64,000 bases of DNA from Cololabis saira (Eukaryota; Chordata; Actinopteri; Beloniformes; Belonidae). Below are positions 1 to 12,034 of the stretch, piece after piece. The translations under genes and the position numbers were made by a program. Below the pieces are notes generated by a model. It made no database searches, had not been told where the DNA came from, and saw nothing but the letters and a program-made list of their open reading frames with translations. How positions within the stretch are numbered: position 1 is the first letter of the stretch; the number at the start of each line of letters is the position of its first letter. The stretch covers positions 11,162,843-11,226,842 of the forward strand of contig NC_084597.1 of NCBI RefSeq assembly GCF_033807715.1. Direction: 5' to 3'.

Positions 1-366
1 CCTTAAAGATGATAACTTTTCAAGAACCAGATTCTGCACATATTCCAAAGGCATTGGCAGCTGAGGGAAGAGCACGTATGTGATCGACAGGCCTGCCTGC
101 AATAGAGAAGATATTTTTAATAAAAATCAAACAACCTTGTACTGTAAAAACACCTTAAGTTGTATTTGTTGTAATGCTTCAGTGCTCGGTATCCCCAACA
201 TGAGAACGACTTTTAAGTGTCGCGAGAAGGAACAGCAACATTACAAAGCGGTTATAGCGTTGCTGTCCTAAACTTTTTTGGGAACACACAGTAGGCCCGA
301 AACTCAAACATGCATGATAATTAAACATTGAATTGGAGGTAAAGGAAAAAATAAAACAAAAGATCA
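1..366. other. intronic or upstream sequence, nothing recognised
   Basis: AT-rich non-coding sequence. Short open frames here have no supporting signal and no splice context. It may belong to intron 1 of itga1 or lie upstream of the gene. Confidence 0.4.
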
Positions 367-1625
367 GGGGCCTCATTTGAAATGGAGTGCGTAGGATTAA
401 TACTAAAAGTGCACGTACACCCAAAAGCCGAAAATGGCGGGCGCAAAAAAAAAATCCGGATCAATAAAACCATGTGCACGCACACCTGCACGCAATGTTC
501 GCTTTATAAATCACAGTCCAGCTGGAAGGTTGCGCAGCTGAATCCGCCTCATATCTCGCCCTCTACACACCCACTTCATACCAAAAATGGTATGTTTTTG
601 CATATGAATGAGCCTGCTGAGCATGCGCAGTGGCTTCCTGCAGCCTGTTTGAGAATGAATGAGAAGTATCGAGCCACCGTGCCACTGAATTTCACTAGAG
701 ATCTGAGATCGAGATGTTGTGGATGATGTGGAGGACAGGAAAACGACATTATTTTGTGGTCACAGTAAAAGTAGAAAATAAGTAGTATAAAATACAGCGA
801 GTGAGTGGCAGCACGCCGTTGCTGCGCGGAACGCCGTGAGTTCCACGGCGCAACAGGGGGGACATGTCCCCCCGTCTTTTCAAAATCATGTTTTTGTCCC
901 CCCCACTTTTTATAGTTTAAAAACTAACTGTAGGATCAGCCATTAACCGCTTCCCCCCCCGCTCCCCCTCCTCCTCTCCGGTCTCCCCTCAGAGCTGCTC
1001 AAGGCGGATTTATGGTTCTGCGTCACCAACGCAGTGCCTACGGCGTAGGTGCGTGTCACTGCGTACCCTACGCCGTAGCTCTGCGTCGTTTTAACGCGGG
1101 ACCATAATTTAGGCTTAAACACCCGCCCCTAAAGGTTTCACGTGCGCGTAAAACTCATTATATATATAAAAAAATCTGTGTCCCTTTAGGGAAGAAATGA
1201 GGGGCTCCGTGGAGCCCCTAAACGCTATACGAAGCCCCTAATTTGTTCTGTCCTAAAGCGGTGGGTGAAGGAGATTCCCCGCGTGTCACCGCGGCTGCAG
1301 CAGCAGCACCAGAGTCCTGACTGACGCTTCACACACAGAGGGACACGATCAGCGCTATTTTATTATAATACTGATATATGTTGTGATATGTGATGACATT
1401 ATTAAGAGTATGACATGAATCTGGCTTCATTTCACCACCTCACAGCCTGCGTCGCCAGTTCCCCGTGTCTTAAGTAAATTCTTACGGGAGGGTCCGAGTT
1501 GCCGTAAAGATAAGCAGATTTTTCGGTTAGTTTTTTCTTTTTAGATCTGAGGCTTTGTGTAGATGGCGGCTTCCGCAACTTTCAGGCGCTTTTTCTGCGC
1601 AAGCAAGCTTTATAGATGAGGCCCC
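367..1625. mobile_element. composite repeat with GGGGCCTCAT termini
   Basis: The left end ggggcctcatttg and the right end atagatgaggcccc form imperfect terminal inverted repeats. A GC-rich palindromic MITE (1002-1116) sits inside. No clean target-site duplication was found, so the class is uncertain; Harbinger-like is a guess from the termini. Confidence 0.45.
1002..1116. mobile_element. GC-rich palindromic MITE (copy 1)
   Basis: The sequence runs from gatttatggttctgcgt to taacgcgggaccataat and folds back through cctacggcgtagg and ccctacgccgtag. The same hairpin occurs at 4263-4406 and 30499-30630. This copy is the most diverged. Confidence 0.75.
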
Positions 1626-2484
1626 AGATACCTTGGGTTAACAGTGTCTGCAAAGAAGTAAAACTCAATGTAAGAGTCTTTATCTCAGTCGCAGACGTCA
1701 CATGATAGCTCGTTATCGTGTTTGTGTCAAAGACATTAGCAATAATTTATCACCCCCCAAGTATAAATAGCTGCTTGCACTGGGGTCTCCATATATGTGG
1801 TCTGTCTCTGCTTTTAACTCCACTGTTCTGCCACTTCTCCCCACTCCTTCACAAGTCTTGGAAATTGAATCAATTACGCGGGAGGAATTCACTGTCGAGT
1901 AAACATAAAGAGCGTCTTTGTAGTGCAGGCACAATGAGACACGGACGCATTTATACAGAGCCTCTGTGATATATTCAGCTCAGTGACGGATGGAGCCAGA
2001 CTGTGCAGACTGCAGAGAAGAAACCATTGTCCAGCAGGTCAGACTGAGCTCTGACCAAATCTTCCTCACGCTCATATTCAAAATTCCTCCAACATCCCCC
2101 AGATGATTGTGTCTGCATGTGTGTGTTGTTTACACATGGCTGTCCTTCCCCATCTCAGTTAACTGTCTCTATACTGCTGTATCTTGGTAATATAATTACT
2201 TTCCTCTTTTTTTTCATTGTTTAGGATATTATGTTTCTCGATCTGTTGATTTTTCATTTCCGAGTTTCATCTTGAGCCATTTATAAAATGTTTCCTGAGA
2301 ATGTTTGTGACTTCCTGAAATGAGAGAATTCATACACGCATCCTTGTTTTGTGATTTTAGTCAGTTTATTTAATATCAACTCGCTCGGGAGTGCACCGTG
2401 GTAGACTAAAACAAATAATGAGTCTGTTCAACATTTAAAAAAAATCATATCAAGTAACCTTTTGTGTTCTTTTTACCCCTGCAG
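1626..2484. other. itga1 intron 1, remainder
   Basis: Plain intronic sequence up to the exon 2 acceptor. No repeat or exon 1 candidate was recognised. Confidence 0.5.
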
Positions 2485-2605
2485 CACTTGTGGCCTGTGT
2501 GTTGTGCTTCAATGTGGACCAGAAGAATGGGTTGTCCTTCAACGGCCCATTGGAGGACATGTTTGGCTACACTGTCCAGCAGTTTCAGAACGACGAGGGA
2601 AAATG
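2485..2605 (+). CDS. itga1: itga1 exon 2: end of signal peptide and start of beta-propeller
   Basis: The acceptor is cccctgcag and the donor is gtgag. The exon completes a split codon and then reads LVACVLCFNVDQ, so the hydrophobic LVACVLC part should be the end of the signal peptide and FNVD the mature N-terminus. The following LSFNGPLEDMFGYTVQQF is the classic alpha-chain start of the first propeller blade. The last codon (W) is split 2+1 with exon 3. Exon 1 was not recognised in the upstream 2.5 kb, which consists mostly of repeats. Confidence 0.95.
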
Positions 2606-2877
2606 GTGAGTTTCCTATGCAGAACATTTTTATCATCACATAAAAGAGGCCCAGCATCTGTATGTATGGGAGTCAAATAATGCTCTAAAAGCCAAAATAA
2701 AAACACCTGCAGGAGGATTTTTGCATCTATGTCAGAAATTATGGAGTTTCCCACAGGAATGAGTGGACTTCTAGATCTGTCACATGAGTGCAAAGAATCA
2801 CGAGCAAATAAATATCCATCCAAAGCTACAACGAACCAAACCATTTTGTATTTTCATGCAGTGCTGTAACACACTGG

Positions 2878-3454
2878 CAGGGCCACCGCAAGGGGTGTAC
2901 GAACCGTGCGACTGCACGGGGCCTAACTTTTTTCCCTTATAAATATCAACAGTCACGTTCCATTACAGACCTAAATGTGTACTAGTCTGTGCATATCAAT
3001 AAATATATGTGCAATGATGCGCGTGTCTGTTGTTCAATACAACTGATCAGACCAAGCGCAGACACAAGGTGCTCTGATCCAGACGGGTGGAGTTGGAACA
3101 AACTGTCACACAATGTCGAGAGAACGAGACAGAATCAGGAAATTTCCATCAGGGGATGAAAAAAGAAAAAAACTAAAGAAAATGGAAGAGTTTAATGCCT
3201 CTCTGAAAGGCTTGTTTGATAAATTTGTTACAAAAATCACCGATCCGACCGGGTCTCAAGCAGCCGTGGGGCCCCGCGTCGAGGCAAGCCCAGATGATGA
3301 TGAGGCAGGGGAAGGTATCCAGTATTTTGCTAATTGGAGAGTTAAAATTGCGCATATAGATACCCGATCCGATCCGAAAAACACCAAAATTTTGCGCAAG
3401 GGCCCCCCCCCGGCCATTTCGCACAGGGCCTCGCAAATCTCCCAGACGGCTCTG
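2878..3454 (+). mobile_element. hAT element with transposase N-terminal fragment (copy 1)
   Basis: Termini cagggccaccgcaagg and cagacggctctg are flanked by an exact 8-bp duplication CACACTGG (2870-2877 and 3455-3462), the hallmark of hAT insertion. Inside, an ORF from 3113 begins MSRERDRIRKFPSGDEKRKK. This resembles the N-terminus of ZMYM-type hAT proteins, followed by unrelated sequence. The rest of the transposase is missing, so the element is non-autonomous. Related copies lie at 10008, 27391 and 45260. Confidence 0.88.
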
Positions 3455-3490
3455 CACACTGGTACCAGTGAAGAAGAAGCTCTGACCTGA
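3113..3490 (+). pseudogene. hAT (ZMYM-like) transposase N-terminal remnant
   Basis: About 45 residues of basic N-terminal sequence (MSRERDRIRKFPSGDEKRKK ... MEEFNASLKGLFDKFVTKI) are shared by three element copies in this window. The downstream reading frame runs into the element's non-coding 3' end and past its terminus, so only the first part is genuine. No catalytic hAT domain is present. Confidence 0.65.
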
Positions 3491-3988
3491 CAACGTCTCA
3501 TTTTACCAGAACAAACTCAGCTCAGTTCAGTTTAGATGCACAACATTCACTAAAGCGAGAAAAAACCCAACTAAATCACCTTTTAAAGTGAGCGAAGTGG
3601 AGCTAGAGCTGTAATGAGGACCGTTACAAGCCCGTCAGAGTGTCCAGGACCTGGCCTGTAAATACACTGGCACCAGAAGTGGGATGGTTCTCTGCATGGG
3701 AACAGCATGGGAACACGGTTTAAGGCCTCGTTAAAGGCGATTAGGGTACTGCAAATTGTTCTTTGTCTGTCACTCTTTCCACGTTTCGGCCCCGTTTACA
3801 CATAGCCGGGTATTTACAAAAACGGATATTTCCCCTTCTACGTTTTGAAAAATTCCATCGTTTACACAAGATTGTTTTCAAAATCTCTTCGTTTACACGA
3901 ATCCGCATAAATACGCTGTTAACGTCATGCCAGCCAATCAGAATCCTGGAAAAAACATCAACAAATGACACGTGTAACTTCCAGTTAA

Positions 3989-4260
3989 AGGAGCATGAGG
4001 CTCCTTTTAAGAAATGAGACTCTCTAGCGCCACCCTTCGCCACGACGTCCATGTGACCATGTGACGTCACATCCGCAGGACAGCGCGGGAAAAGCGGCCC
4101 CAGCCTTGCAGCACATTTTGCAGCACACAGCCTGTTCAAGGCAACGGACAGATATACTAGAGGACTGACTCTTTTTGGTTTGGAACGCTTCATCTGACAT
4201 TATTACTAGAAAAATTAAAAAGTATACAATTTTTTTTCATAAATCCAGCCTCAAGCTCCT
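3989..4260. mobile_element. TTAA-flanked Kolobok-like element
   Basis: TTAA at 3985-3988 and 4261-4264 flanks inverted ends aggagcatgaggct and agcctcaagctcct. TTAA duplications fit Kolobok or piggyBac; the AGG terminus is shared with three other TTAA elements in the window. Confidence 0.7.
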
Positions 4261-4262
4261 TT

Positions 4263-4406
4263 AAGGTTGATTTATGGTTCCGCGTTACACCAACGCAGAG
4301 CCTACGGCGTAGGGTACGCGGCGACGCACACCGTACGGCGCGCATCGCCGCGTACCCTACGCCGTAGGCTCTGCGTCGATTTAACGCGGGACCATAATTC
4401 AGGCTT
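4263..4406. mobile_element. GC-rich palindromic MITE (copy 2)
   Basis: The hairpin runs from gatttatggttccgcgt to taacgcgggaccataat, with internal gcctacggcgtagggtacgc and gcgtaccctacgccgtaggc. It abuts the preceding TTAA element and lies inside the 3788-4769 element. Confidence 0.8.
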
Positions 4407-4769
4407 TACTTCCGAGACGGAACGAGAGTCTTTCGTTTGGAGTGACAGAGAAGTGGAGTTACTTTTAAGTGTGACTTTAGAATATAAAACACATACAAGA
4501 AAATATTGACGGTGGCCAAACTAATTGTAAACACAGGTCGCACACATGACGCTGGTGACGTTTCTGTTGCATAATGTGACGTTCTGAAGCCTAAATCTCC
4601 GTTTTCCTCTGTTTAGACGCAAACGTGAAAACGGAGTTTTTGAAAATCTCCACTTTGGCCGGAGTTTTCAGAAATGATCGTTTTTGGTGACTTTGAGCTC
4701 CGTTTTCGTGTAAACGAACGGCCAAAACGCATGAAAACGCCTCCGTTTTTGCTCCGTGTAAACGGGGCC

Positions 4770-6042
4770 TTATTCTTCAGCAACTCCAGTTTTACTAATC
4801 TGGGTATCTTCTCTTCTTCTCGCTTGCTGCAAAGGTACACCAGGTGCAGATGGTTGTACCTGGTGCTGCAGCGAGGGTCTTATTAAACCCATACGAGATC
4901 AGTTCCCGTAATTCACTCACTTGAGACAGCTGAGACGGCACCTCCTCATGTTGTTCTGGCTCAGAGAGAGGATTTAACCTATTAGAGGAAAAAAAAATAT
5001 AAGATGGTCGACATGAGCCGAGCAGTTTGAACCCAGCTGGAGAACACCGATGGAGTTTAAACGGCTAGGATCAGACATGATATGTGTCTCTCGTGAATAA
5101 TAACTGCTGCAGAACATTTTAATAGGAAAAATATGCCAGCCCAGCCGCGATGTATTGTAACACACATGTCGGCGTGAGTGGGAGGTGACTGATCAGTCGC
5201 AGATGTCCCCACCCGGCCTCCACACCCCTTTGGTGTCACAGATGGTTTGTAATTTATATGTACTTCCTCATTGCTTTAGTTTATCATCAATCTTACCTTT
5301 TTGTTTGTGAGAAACCAAGAAAAAAACTGTCAACATGTGTGTACAGCTGAATAAAAAGAATCCATGTTGCGTGTCATAAATGATCCTGACGTGGTGTTTA
5401 ATGGGCAGCTAACATGAGACCGAGCTGGCTGTTTTTGTTGCACTCTGCATCTTGTTTCGAGTGACCAGGCCCCATTAGATTTGAGGAATGTTAATAAGCC
5501 TGAGTGTTCAGAGGAAAGCAGATGACCGACTGTTTTTTTTTGGCATCAGTTTGCTGATGGACTGGCACGATGTGATGCAGCACACACACGGATGTGTGGC
5601 ACGGCTGACCCTGCATAGCCAGAACAGACATGCAAATGCAATTTAATACAGTATATCCGGGAAAATGTGGTGATGACAGGATTAACCTTTGATTAAAAGT
5701 TTGTTTCTATTACCGTATTTTGTAGCGTTATTGTGTCAGGGTGATAATGAAGTTAAACGACAACCACAGAGGCCAACCATAATAAGCTAAAAGAACTTTC
5801 CCAGTCAATTTGAACCTGCGGTTTCTGCTTAATTTAACAGCGTATGTGTAATTAAACCAGGTCTAAATTGTTGCGGACCTCATGGGTTGAGCTCACAGTC
5901 ACTACTTTCACCCTACCAACAATTAGTTGATATAATAAACTATGTATTGTGCTTGTAAAACCGTGATGCCATTCTTTGGGGTTTGGCTGCATTTATAATC
6001 CAGTACCAGTCCCAAATACGGTAGCTTTCTTTTTTTTTTCAG
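4770..6042. other. itga1 intron 2, remainder
   Basis: Non-coding intronic sequence with no recognised repeat boundary, ending in the T-rich acceptor of exon 3. Confidence 0.5.
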
Positions 6043-6152
6043 GGTTCTGATTGGATCACCGCTGTCGGGCCAGCCGAAAACAAGGACAGGAGACGTCTAC
6101 AAGTGTCCTGTGAGAAAGGGCGACAACACGTGCATCAAACTGGAGCTGCCAA
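6043..6152 (+). CDS. itga1: itga1 exon 3: beta-propeller blade 1
   Basis: The exon follows a long T-rich acceptor (tttttttttcag) and ends at gtaag. It reads VLIGSPLSGQPKTRTGDVYK, then CPVRKGDNTCIKLELP. VLIGSP and GDVYKCP are the blade-1 FG-GAP consensus of integrin alpha chains, and the two cysteines (in CPV and NTC) match the first disulfide of the family. The exon starts in phase 2 and ends in phase 1, joining exactly to its neighbours. Confidence 0.95.
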
Positions 6153-6777
6153 GTAAGAATAATGTCTGTGTCTTAACTGTATGTTCATTTAATAAACATT
6201 TCACTTCATATACAAGTTTTTATAAGAATGACAGTAAAACAAAGTCTTAAAAGACTGTCTTTAAAATTATGTTTTTGTCTCAACAGTTAGCTTCGCGCTA
6301 TTGTAGATAACATATCTTGCAAATATCGGTTGTGTTCGGTGTTCACTGGTTGTTTTCTGAGGAGTCGACCTGAAGCCTTTTGCATAGGCCTTTGCACGGC
6401 AGCTTCAGTCATTCAAACACAGTGAGCGGAAGCATTCACGTGCAAAAGATCTCCATAATCCAACACAGATAAAAAAAACTATTGGAACAGATTTAGCTTT
6501 AATTGAAACAAGATTTGCTGTGGTAATGATTCAATAAGCTTTTGCAATATCACAAAATGTGTTCCCATGAAGAGAGCTGCAAGTCGCAGTGTTGCTTGTT
6601 GAAACAAACTTCCGGAGTTCACACACATTTGTCATATTCCTGAAAAAAAAATTAAACAGATTGAAAAAATTATAGATTTTTTTTTTTAATCAGCAAAAGT
6701 AACTAAAAACGATTCAAATCCTTGGCCAGAAGAATGGAAAGTTTAAACATCGCCTGTCCTCCATGGTCGGCAGCAAG
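6153..6777. other. itga1 intron 3, first part
   Basis: AT-rich intronic sequence; no element recognised before the MITE at 6778. Confidence 0.5.
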
Positions 6778-7505
6778 CAGTACTGGAGATGAGGGGGGAT
6801 GAGGGGGGATGAGGGGGGATGGCATCCCCCCTGAAATAAAAACGGTCAAAATCATCCTCCCTTTCCATCCCTTATGTCATTTCATCAATGAATGTGGTTT
6901 TACTGCTATTTCAACATTTAGAGTCATCACCAGAAAAATAGCACCAGAAAAAATAACTTATTTTCACCTGTTTCAAGTAAATTTTCACTTGAAATAAGTA
7001 GAAAAATCTGCCAATGGGACAAGATTTATCTTCTCATTACAAGCAATAAAATCTTGTTCCACATGCAGATTTTTCTACTTATTTTAAGTGAAAATCTACT
7101 TGAAACAGGTGAAAATTTTTGTTTTTGTCTTGTTTTAAGTGTAATAAGATTTTTTTTACTAAAATGAGACATTTTAACTAGAAATAGGACAAATATTCTT
7201 TTTTTGAGTTTTTGCAGTGATCCATTTTACTTATCCTGTGAAGGACAGAGTCATATTGATAAGTTCATAAAACTGTTTTTTATTGTTGTGTTTTGATGTA
7301 TTTGATGTAAGCCCAGTGGATATTTAAAGCTTACAGAAGGCTGCATTTAACTGCTGCTATGTCATTCCTGCAGTATTTCTGCAGGTGTTTTGGTCACTGC
7401 TATTATTTGTAATATATTATATTATTTGTAATCAGCACAAATTATCTGTCCCCATATGATCAAATCCACCATCCCCCCTGATTTTTTTTTACAACTCGAG
7501 TACTG
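6778..7505 (+). mobile_element. hAT MITE, CAGTACT family (copy A)
   Basis: Ends cagtactggag and ctcgagtactg are flanked by GCAGCAAG at 6770-6777 and 7506-7513. Near the left end gaggggggat is tandemly repeated. The centre carries a long hairpin (acttgaaataagtagaaaaa and its complement) that also occurs alone at 51961-52644. Confidence 0.9.
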
Positions 7506-8561
7506 GCAGCAAGTATTGGTAAAGCACTGCAAGCTCACCTGATATAATCAAGTACAACAATGAGCGCAGGTTAAAAAGGACCTGTTTAACTTAGATGCAT
7601 GTGAAGAGTTGTAGAAGTCAATGGGTTGTTGATGCACCGGTCAAGAGGGATAGCTGCTCAAATCAGTGTCCTGGGAGAAACTACATTAGTTGGTATTTTC
7701 TTCCTAGATGAGGGATGGCAGCCTTGTCAGTTTAGAGACTGTAGGAAACTGTACAGTTGATTTAATTGACTACACAAACATGCCTCTTTAATGTCATTTG
7801 AGCATGAGTGAGTTTAAGTAACACAAACTAAACCAACTCGCAATGCAGCTGACTGATGTTACACATAAAACATTAGTTTTTAAAACAGGTGTACTAAGCT
7901 GTAGCTTGCATACACTACAACACGTTCATGGCATATGTGTGGTAGCTTTGTGAATAACAAACGGTCTTGTAAAAAAGTTAGTAAAAACATTAAAGAACAA
8001 AAGAATCTGATCATATTGGGTCTTTATCAGTTAGATATGACCTCACGCTAACAACAATAGACTTTTTCCACGTGGATCCTTATTATTTGGCAAAAGAAAA
8101 ATAAAGCCTACAAAAGGAAAGATAAAATAATGTGGGTAATACTAATTACCGCCATGATGTAATGGTGGTAGATCCACTTATGCCAGGAATAACGTGGAAG
8201 GAGTAATTTCCTGTATGACTTTATTAGTCATTGCCACGGAGGAATTGTGGCCTCCGAGGTTTTTGACCAGTCTCACAACTCTTTAAAATATGAAGCTCAC
8301 GCTGAATGTTTTATGTTCAAATATCACTTTCAAATTTGAATTTGAATTGATATTTAATCACTTTTTAGAAAGTGATAGATTCTTGTTGTGTCCCAGCTAT
8401 CAGCAAAAACAAGCCAAAGTAACAGGTCACATATCAATGACGATGGAACTAGCTGTCAGAGCTACAGCGGACACCATGGCAGAAGCTACTAAAACTTAAA
8501 CCTTAAACCTAAAAAAAATCTTGAAACACTTTTTTCAGAGACTCAAGAAAGTAATGATGGG
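7506..8561. other. itga1 intron 3, spacer
   Basis: AT-rich intronic sequence with no recognised feature. Confidence 0.45.
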
Positions 8562-9275
8562 CAGAGGTGTCAAGTAACAAAGTACAAATACTTCGTTACC
8601 TTACTTAAGTAGAAATTTTGGTTATCTATACTTCACTGGAGTAATTATTTTTCAGAAGACTTTTTACTTTTACTCCTTACATTTTCACGCAATTATCTGT
8701 ACTTTTTACTCCTTACATTAAAATAAAAACAGCCTCGTTACTCTATTTCATTTCGGCCTTTAAAAAAAAACTATCCAGTTAAATTGCTCCATCAGGATAG
8801 AGTGAATTTGGTTGTGGTTGTTTCAGATGTTCTTGTCCAGTTTTGTTCTTACATCCGTTCCCTCAGATTCCTGCAACTAAACTTGGATGTACATTCCAAT
8901 AAAGGTTAGGATAAATGATAACATGCCTCTGAAGTTTGACTTTTTGCACCATTACAATACTTATAGGCAACTAGTCATCATATCTCCTGCTCTCTGAAAC
9001 ACATGTTAATGCTCAATAGTACACATATATGGTTCTTTAATATATTTGCATTATACTAAGATGCATTCATTTTCAATGTCTTTTGTCCTTAATGGGTTTT
9101 TCCCCCTTACATTACTTTTACTTTTATACTTTAAGTAGTTTTGAAACCAGTACTTTTATACTTTTACTTGAGTAAAAAACTTGAGTTTATACTTCAACTT
9201 CTACAGGAGTATTTTTAAACTCTAGTATCTATACTTCTACCTGAGTAATGAATGTAAATACTTTTGACACCTCTG
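8562..9275 (+). mobile_element. hAT MITE, CAGAGGTGTCAA family (copy 1)
   Basis: The element runs from cagaggtgtcaagtaac to gtaaatacttttgacacctctg. The flanking octamers atgatggg and gtcatggg match at 6 of 8 positions, suggesting an old insertion. Repeated tttacttttac motifs fill the ends. A longer copy lies at 26363-28361. Confidence 0.75.
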
Positions 9276-9880
9276 GTCATGGGAGAAAAACAAGCAACTG
9301 ATCAAGTCAGAGCCTGAATAAGTAAATCTTGGTTGGTGTTGTAAAGCAGCTTGACCTCCATGCCTATAGGGGGAGCCATTTAAGTTAATGTGAAATGTCT
9401 TGTGTGCTGGTTTATGGTCCCACCACAACATTTCAATTGGATGCAGGTCTGAACTTCTGGTCTGTTCCTAACCCTTCATCTTTACTGTTTTAAGCTATTT
9501 TAATATAGCTTTTCTGGTTGTCCCGGTCCATGAGGCAGTTGTGGCCACTACGCTGGTACACAGAGGAGTTCATGGTCAACTCTATTTCTACCAAGTGCCT
9601 AGGTCGTGTAGATGCAAAACAACCTCAAACCATCACCCCTGTATGGGCTTGACAGTGGATATAAGTGCTCATGATGTGTTTGGGTTTTTTTTAAGGCCGA
9701 ACTATTCCTCGTTGGTCTCATCTGTCCACAGCAAGTGGACCTGGACGTCCTGTGGTTTGTTTAGGTGCAGTTTTTTTAGACAGAACCGACTTTGTCCCAG
9801 CAACCCTTTCAAACAAACTGTACTTGTTCAGTCTTCTAATTTTGCTGTCATGGACTTTAACATGCTCCGGGAGGCCCGTG
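9256..9880 (-). pseudogene. decayed Tc1/mariner transposase
   Basis: Read on the minus strand in shifting frames, the region shows Tc1 transposase landmarks in order: HLNKPQDVQVHLLWTDETN (around 9715-9770), GVMV-GCF and TMNSSVYQ (about 9560-9650), and SSDLHPIEMLWWD (around 9415-9455). These correspond to the WTDET, MVWGCF, MNS.VYQ and SPDLNPIEMLWWD blocks with the second and third catalytic acidic residues. Stops and frameshifts interrupt it, so it is not functional. Outer limits are approximate, and its 3' edge meets the MITE ending at 9275. Confidence 0.72.
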
Positions 9881-10007
9881 GACTCTATAAATGTGGGCCT
9901 TGCTCTTTTGTCTTCTAACCTCAGGGTAAATCTGCTGGGGCGGCAACTATATTAAATGCTTCTCACTATGAATAATCCTCCTCACTGGGTCACGGTATAT
10001 GTATGTA

Positions 10008-10525
10008 CAGGGCTGCCGCAAGGGGTGTGCGAACCGTGCGACCGCACAGGGCCTCGCGCCCCAAGGGGCCTCGCGGTTTTTTTTTTCCTTTTTTTTTCTC
10101 CTTTTTTCCCTTATAAATATCAACAGTCACGTTCCACTACAGACCTAAATGTGTACTAGTCTGTGCATATCAATAAATATATGTGCAATGATGCGCGTGT
10201 CTGTTGTTCAATACAACTGCATCTGACCAAGCGCAGACACAAGGTGCTCTGATCCAGACGGTGGAGTTGGAACAAACTGTCACACAATGTTGAGAGAACG
10301 AGACAGAATCAGGAAATTTCCATCAGGGGATGAAAAAAGAAAAAAACTAAAGAAAATGGAAGAGTTTAATGCCTCTCTGAAAGGCTCGTTTGATGTTACA
10401 AAAATCACCGATCCGACTGGACATAGACACCCGATCCGACCCGAAAAACCCAAAAATTTCACTGGCTGAGGGCCCCCCCCCCAGCCATTTCGCACAGGGC
10501 CTCGCAAATCTCCCAGACGGCTCTG
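10008..10525 (+). mobile_element. hAT element with transposase N-terminal fragment (copy 2)
   Basis: Termini cagggctgccgcaagg and cagacggctctg lie between exact duplications TGTATGTA (10000-10007 and 10526-10533). The same ORF start occurs at 10287 (MLRERDRIRKFPSGDEKRKK), cut short by a deletion in the middle. Insertion was into TA-rich DNA that continues as a short TA repeat. Confidence 0.88.
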
Positions 10526-10527
10526 TG

Positions 10528-10564
<37 letters not shown>

Positions 10565-12034
10565 TTTAAACCTATAATCAATCAAAATATTTGCCTTGTC
10601 CGTTAAATATGCCAACAAACCATCTGATTACAGATTGTAATGTTCTACTGAGACACAAATAACAACAAATACACTCAAATCAGCAGATTACTTAACAAAA
10701 AATAAAAACTATCGTGAACTTCCTGTTTCCTGATGACCAGTCCCCTACTGATCACATAAACATCCTCTACCTCTAACTTAAAAATCACGTGCACCACAGT
10801 TTACAAGACACGAGTTAGACTATGGTCAGACAACCAATCGAATAGTAAATCTACACTAATGAAAGATGAAATGCACATTAGCTTAATCTCAATTCCATGC
10901 TCTTCAGTGTGTGTGTGTAACTTTTGTCCTGTGTGTTGCTGCACATCCGACTGTGTCTCGTGGGTTGGAATTGTCTATCTGAACAGGAAGAGGGTAAATA
11001 AACAAGGTTGTAATGATACATCCTTCCAATTTATCTTAATTAAACTGATAAACATAACTCAGCTCCTGGTCAGACGGCTGCAGAGTTGGTGCTGCTGTGG
11101 GAGCTGCAGCTCTCAGCTCTGAGTTTAATACTTAAATACTTCAACACAGCTGTTCACACCTGAAAACTATTTTAGATGTGAGTAACGTTGTGCTGGTGAC
11201 TGGTGACTGACTAGATAGTGCTTTATTTGTTTTTTATCTTGGATGACTTACAGTAGATCAACAAAAGCCTAGATACCACAAAACTGAAGTTTAGTCTGGA
11301 AATATCCCTTGAGAATTAATTTAGACGTGCGGTTGGAGCCAGACCGCTCAGGATTAAACTGGGAGTAATTAACATTATGACGACGACTAAAGCAGTGGAG
11401 TATTTAAATCTACAGTGAAACTGAACTCCACTCAACAGCTGAATGACACATTCATTATCTTGGAGTCAGATAGTGGACATCTCTCGAACATCCCAGAATA
11501 TGTCCAGAGGGCTGTATGTCAGTTATGTTAATTACGGACAATGTGCTTATATCTCTCCAGGGGCTACTGTTTCCAGGCTCAGAAAAAAAAAACATAATGA
11601 GGGAGCTTAAATGGTGCAGTTGTTGTGATGTAACACCTAACCGAGTCCCCGTCCAAACAATAAAACTGAGACGTGGTTAAGCCGCGATCATTACGTGTGT
11701 TGAAATACTCGGAGAGAAAGTCCAACACCCTCAATTTTTGGGTTGCCTACTAGAAAGCACTTTTATATGGTTACACCCTGTTTGGGAATCTGATTCCTTA
11801 ATGCAAATAACGTGATCTGCTGGCTGCACAAATGCAGGCTCAGGCTGCAGGGTCACAAACTGGAGGCACAACGCCGGATCTCTTCCAGGTTACGGGACTT
11901 TGAATCTGTCAGATTGTCTTTGCTCCCATACCTGACTCTCCAGCACTTGTTCCAGGATTGCTTACCTGGTATCGGCCCGACCTGCCTCCAACCATCTCTC
12001 CGTCTAAATCCTCCAGCCTTCTGTCCCCGACCAG
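10526..12034. other. itga1 intron 3, spacer with TA repeat
   Basis: A (TA)n tract at about 10531-10558 is followed by unremarkable intronic DNA. From about 11830 the sequence is richer in C and may form one unit with 13006-13240 on the other side of the hAT insertion (possible LTR-like fragment). Confidence 0.45.

Larger units (their letters stand above)
3788..4769. mobile_element. nested DNA transposon with GGCCCCGTTTACAC termini
   Basis: The left end ggccccgtttacac and right end gtgtaaacggggcc are exact inverted repeats, and sub-terminal aaaacgga/tccgtttt motifs continue the symmetry. Two younger insertions (3989-4260 and 4263-4406) split it. No target duplication was identified. Confidence 0.7.

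Noticed and set aside
1..2484. Search for itga1 exon 1 (start codon plus signal peptide, ending in phase 1)
   Set aside because: No candidate with a hydrophobic leader and matching donor phase could be supported; exon 1 is probably upstream.
3741..4193. 150-codon minus-strand frame
   Set aside because: Spans the border between two nested transposons, so it cannot be an inherited gene.
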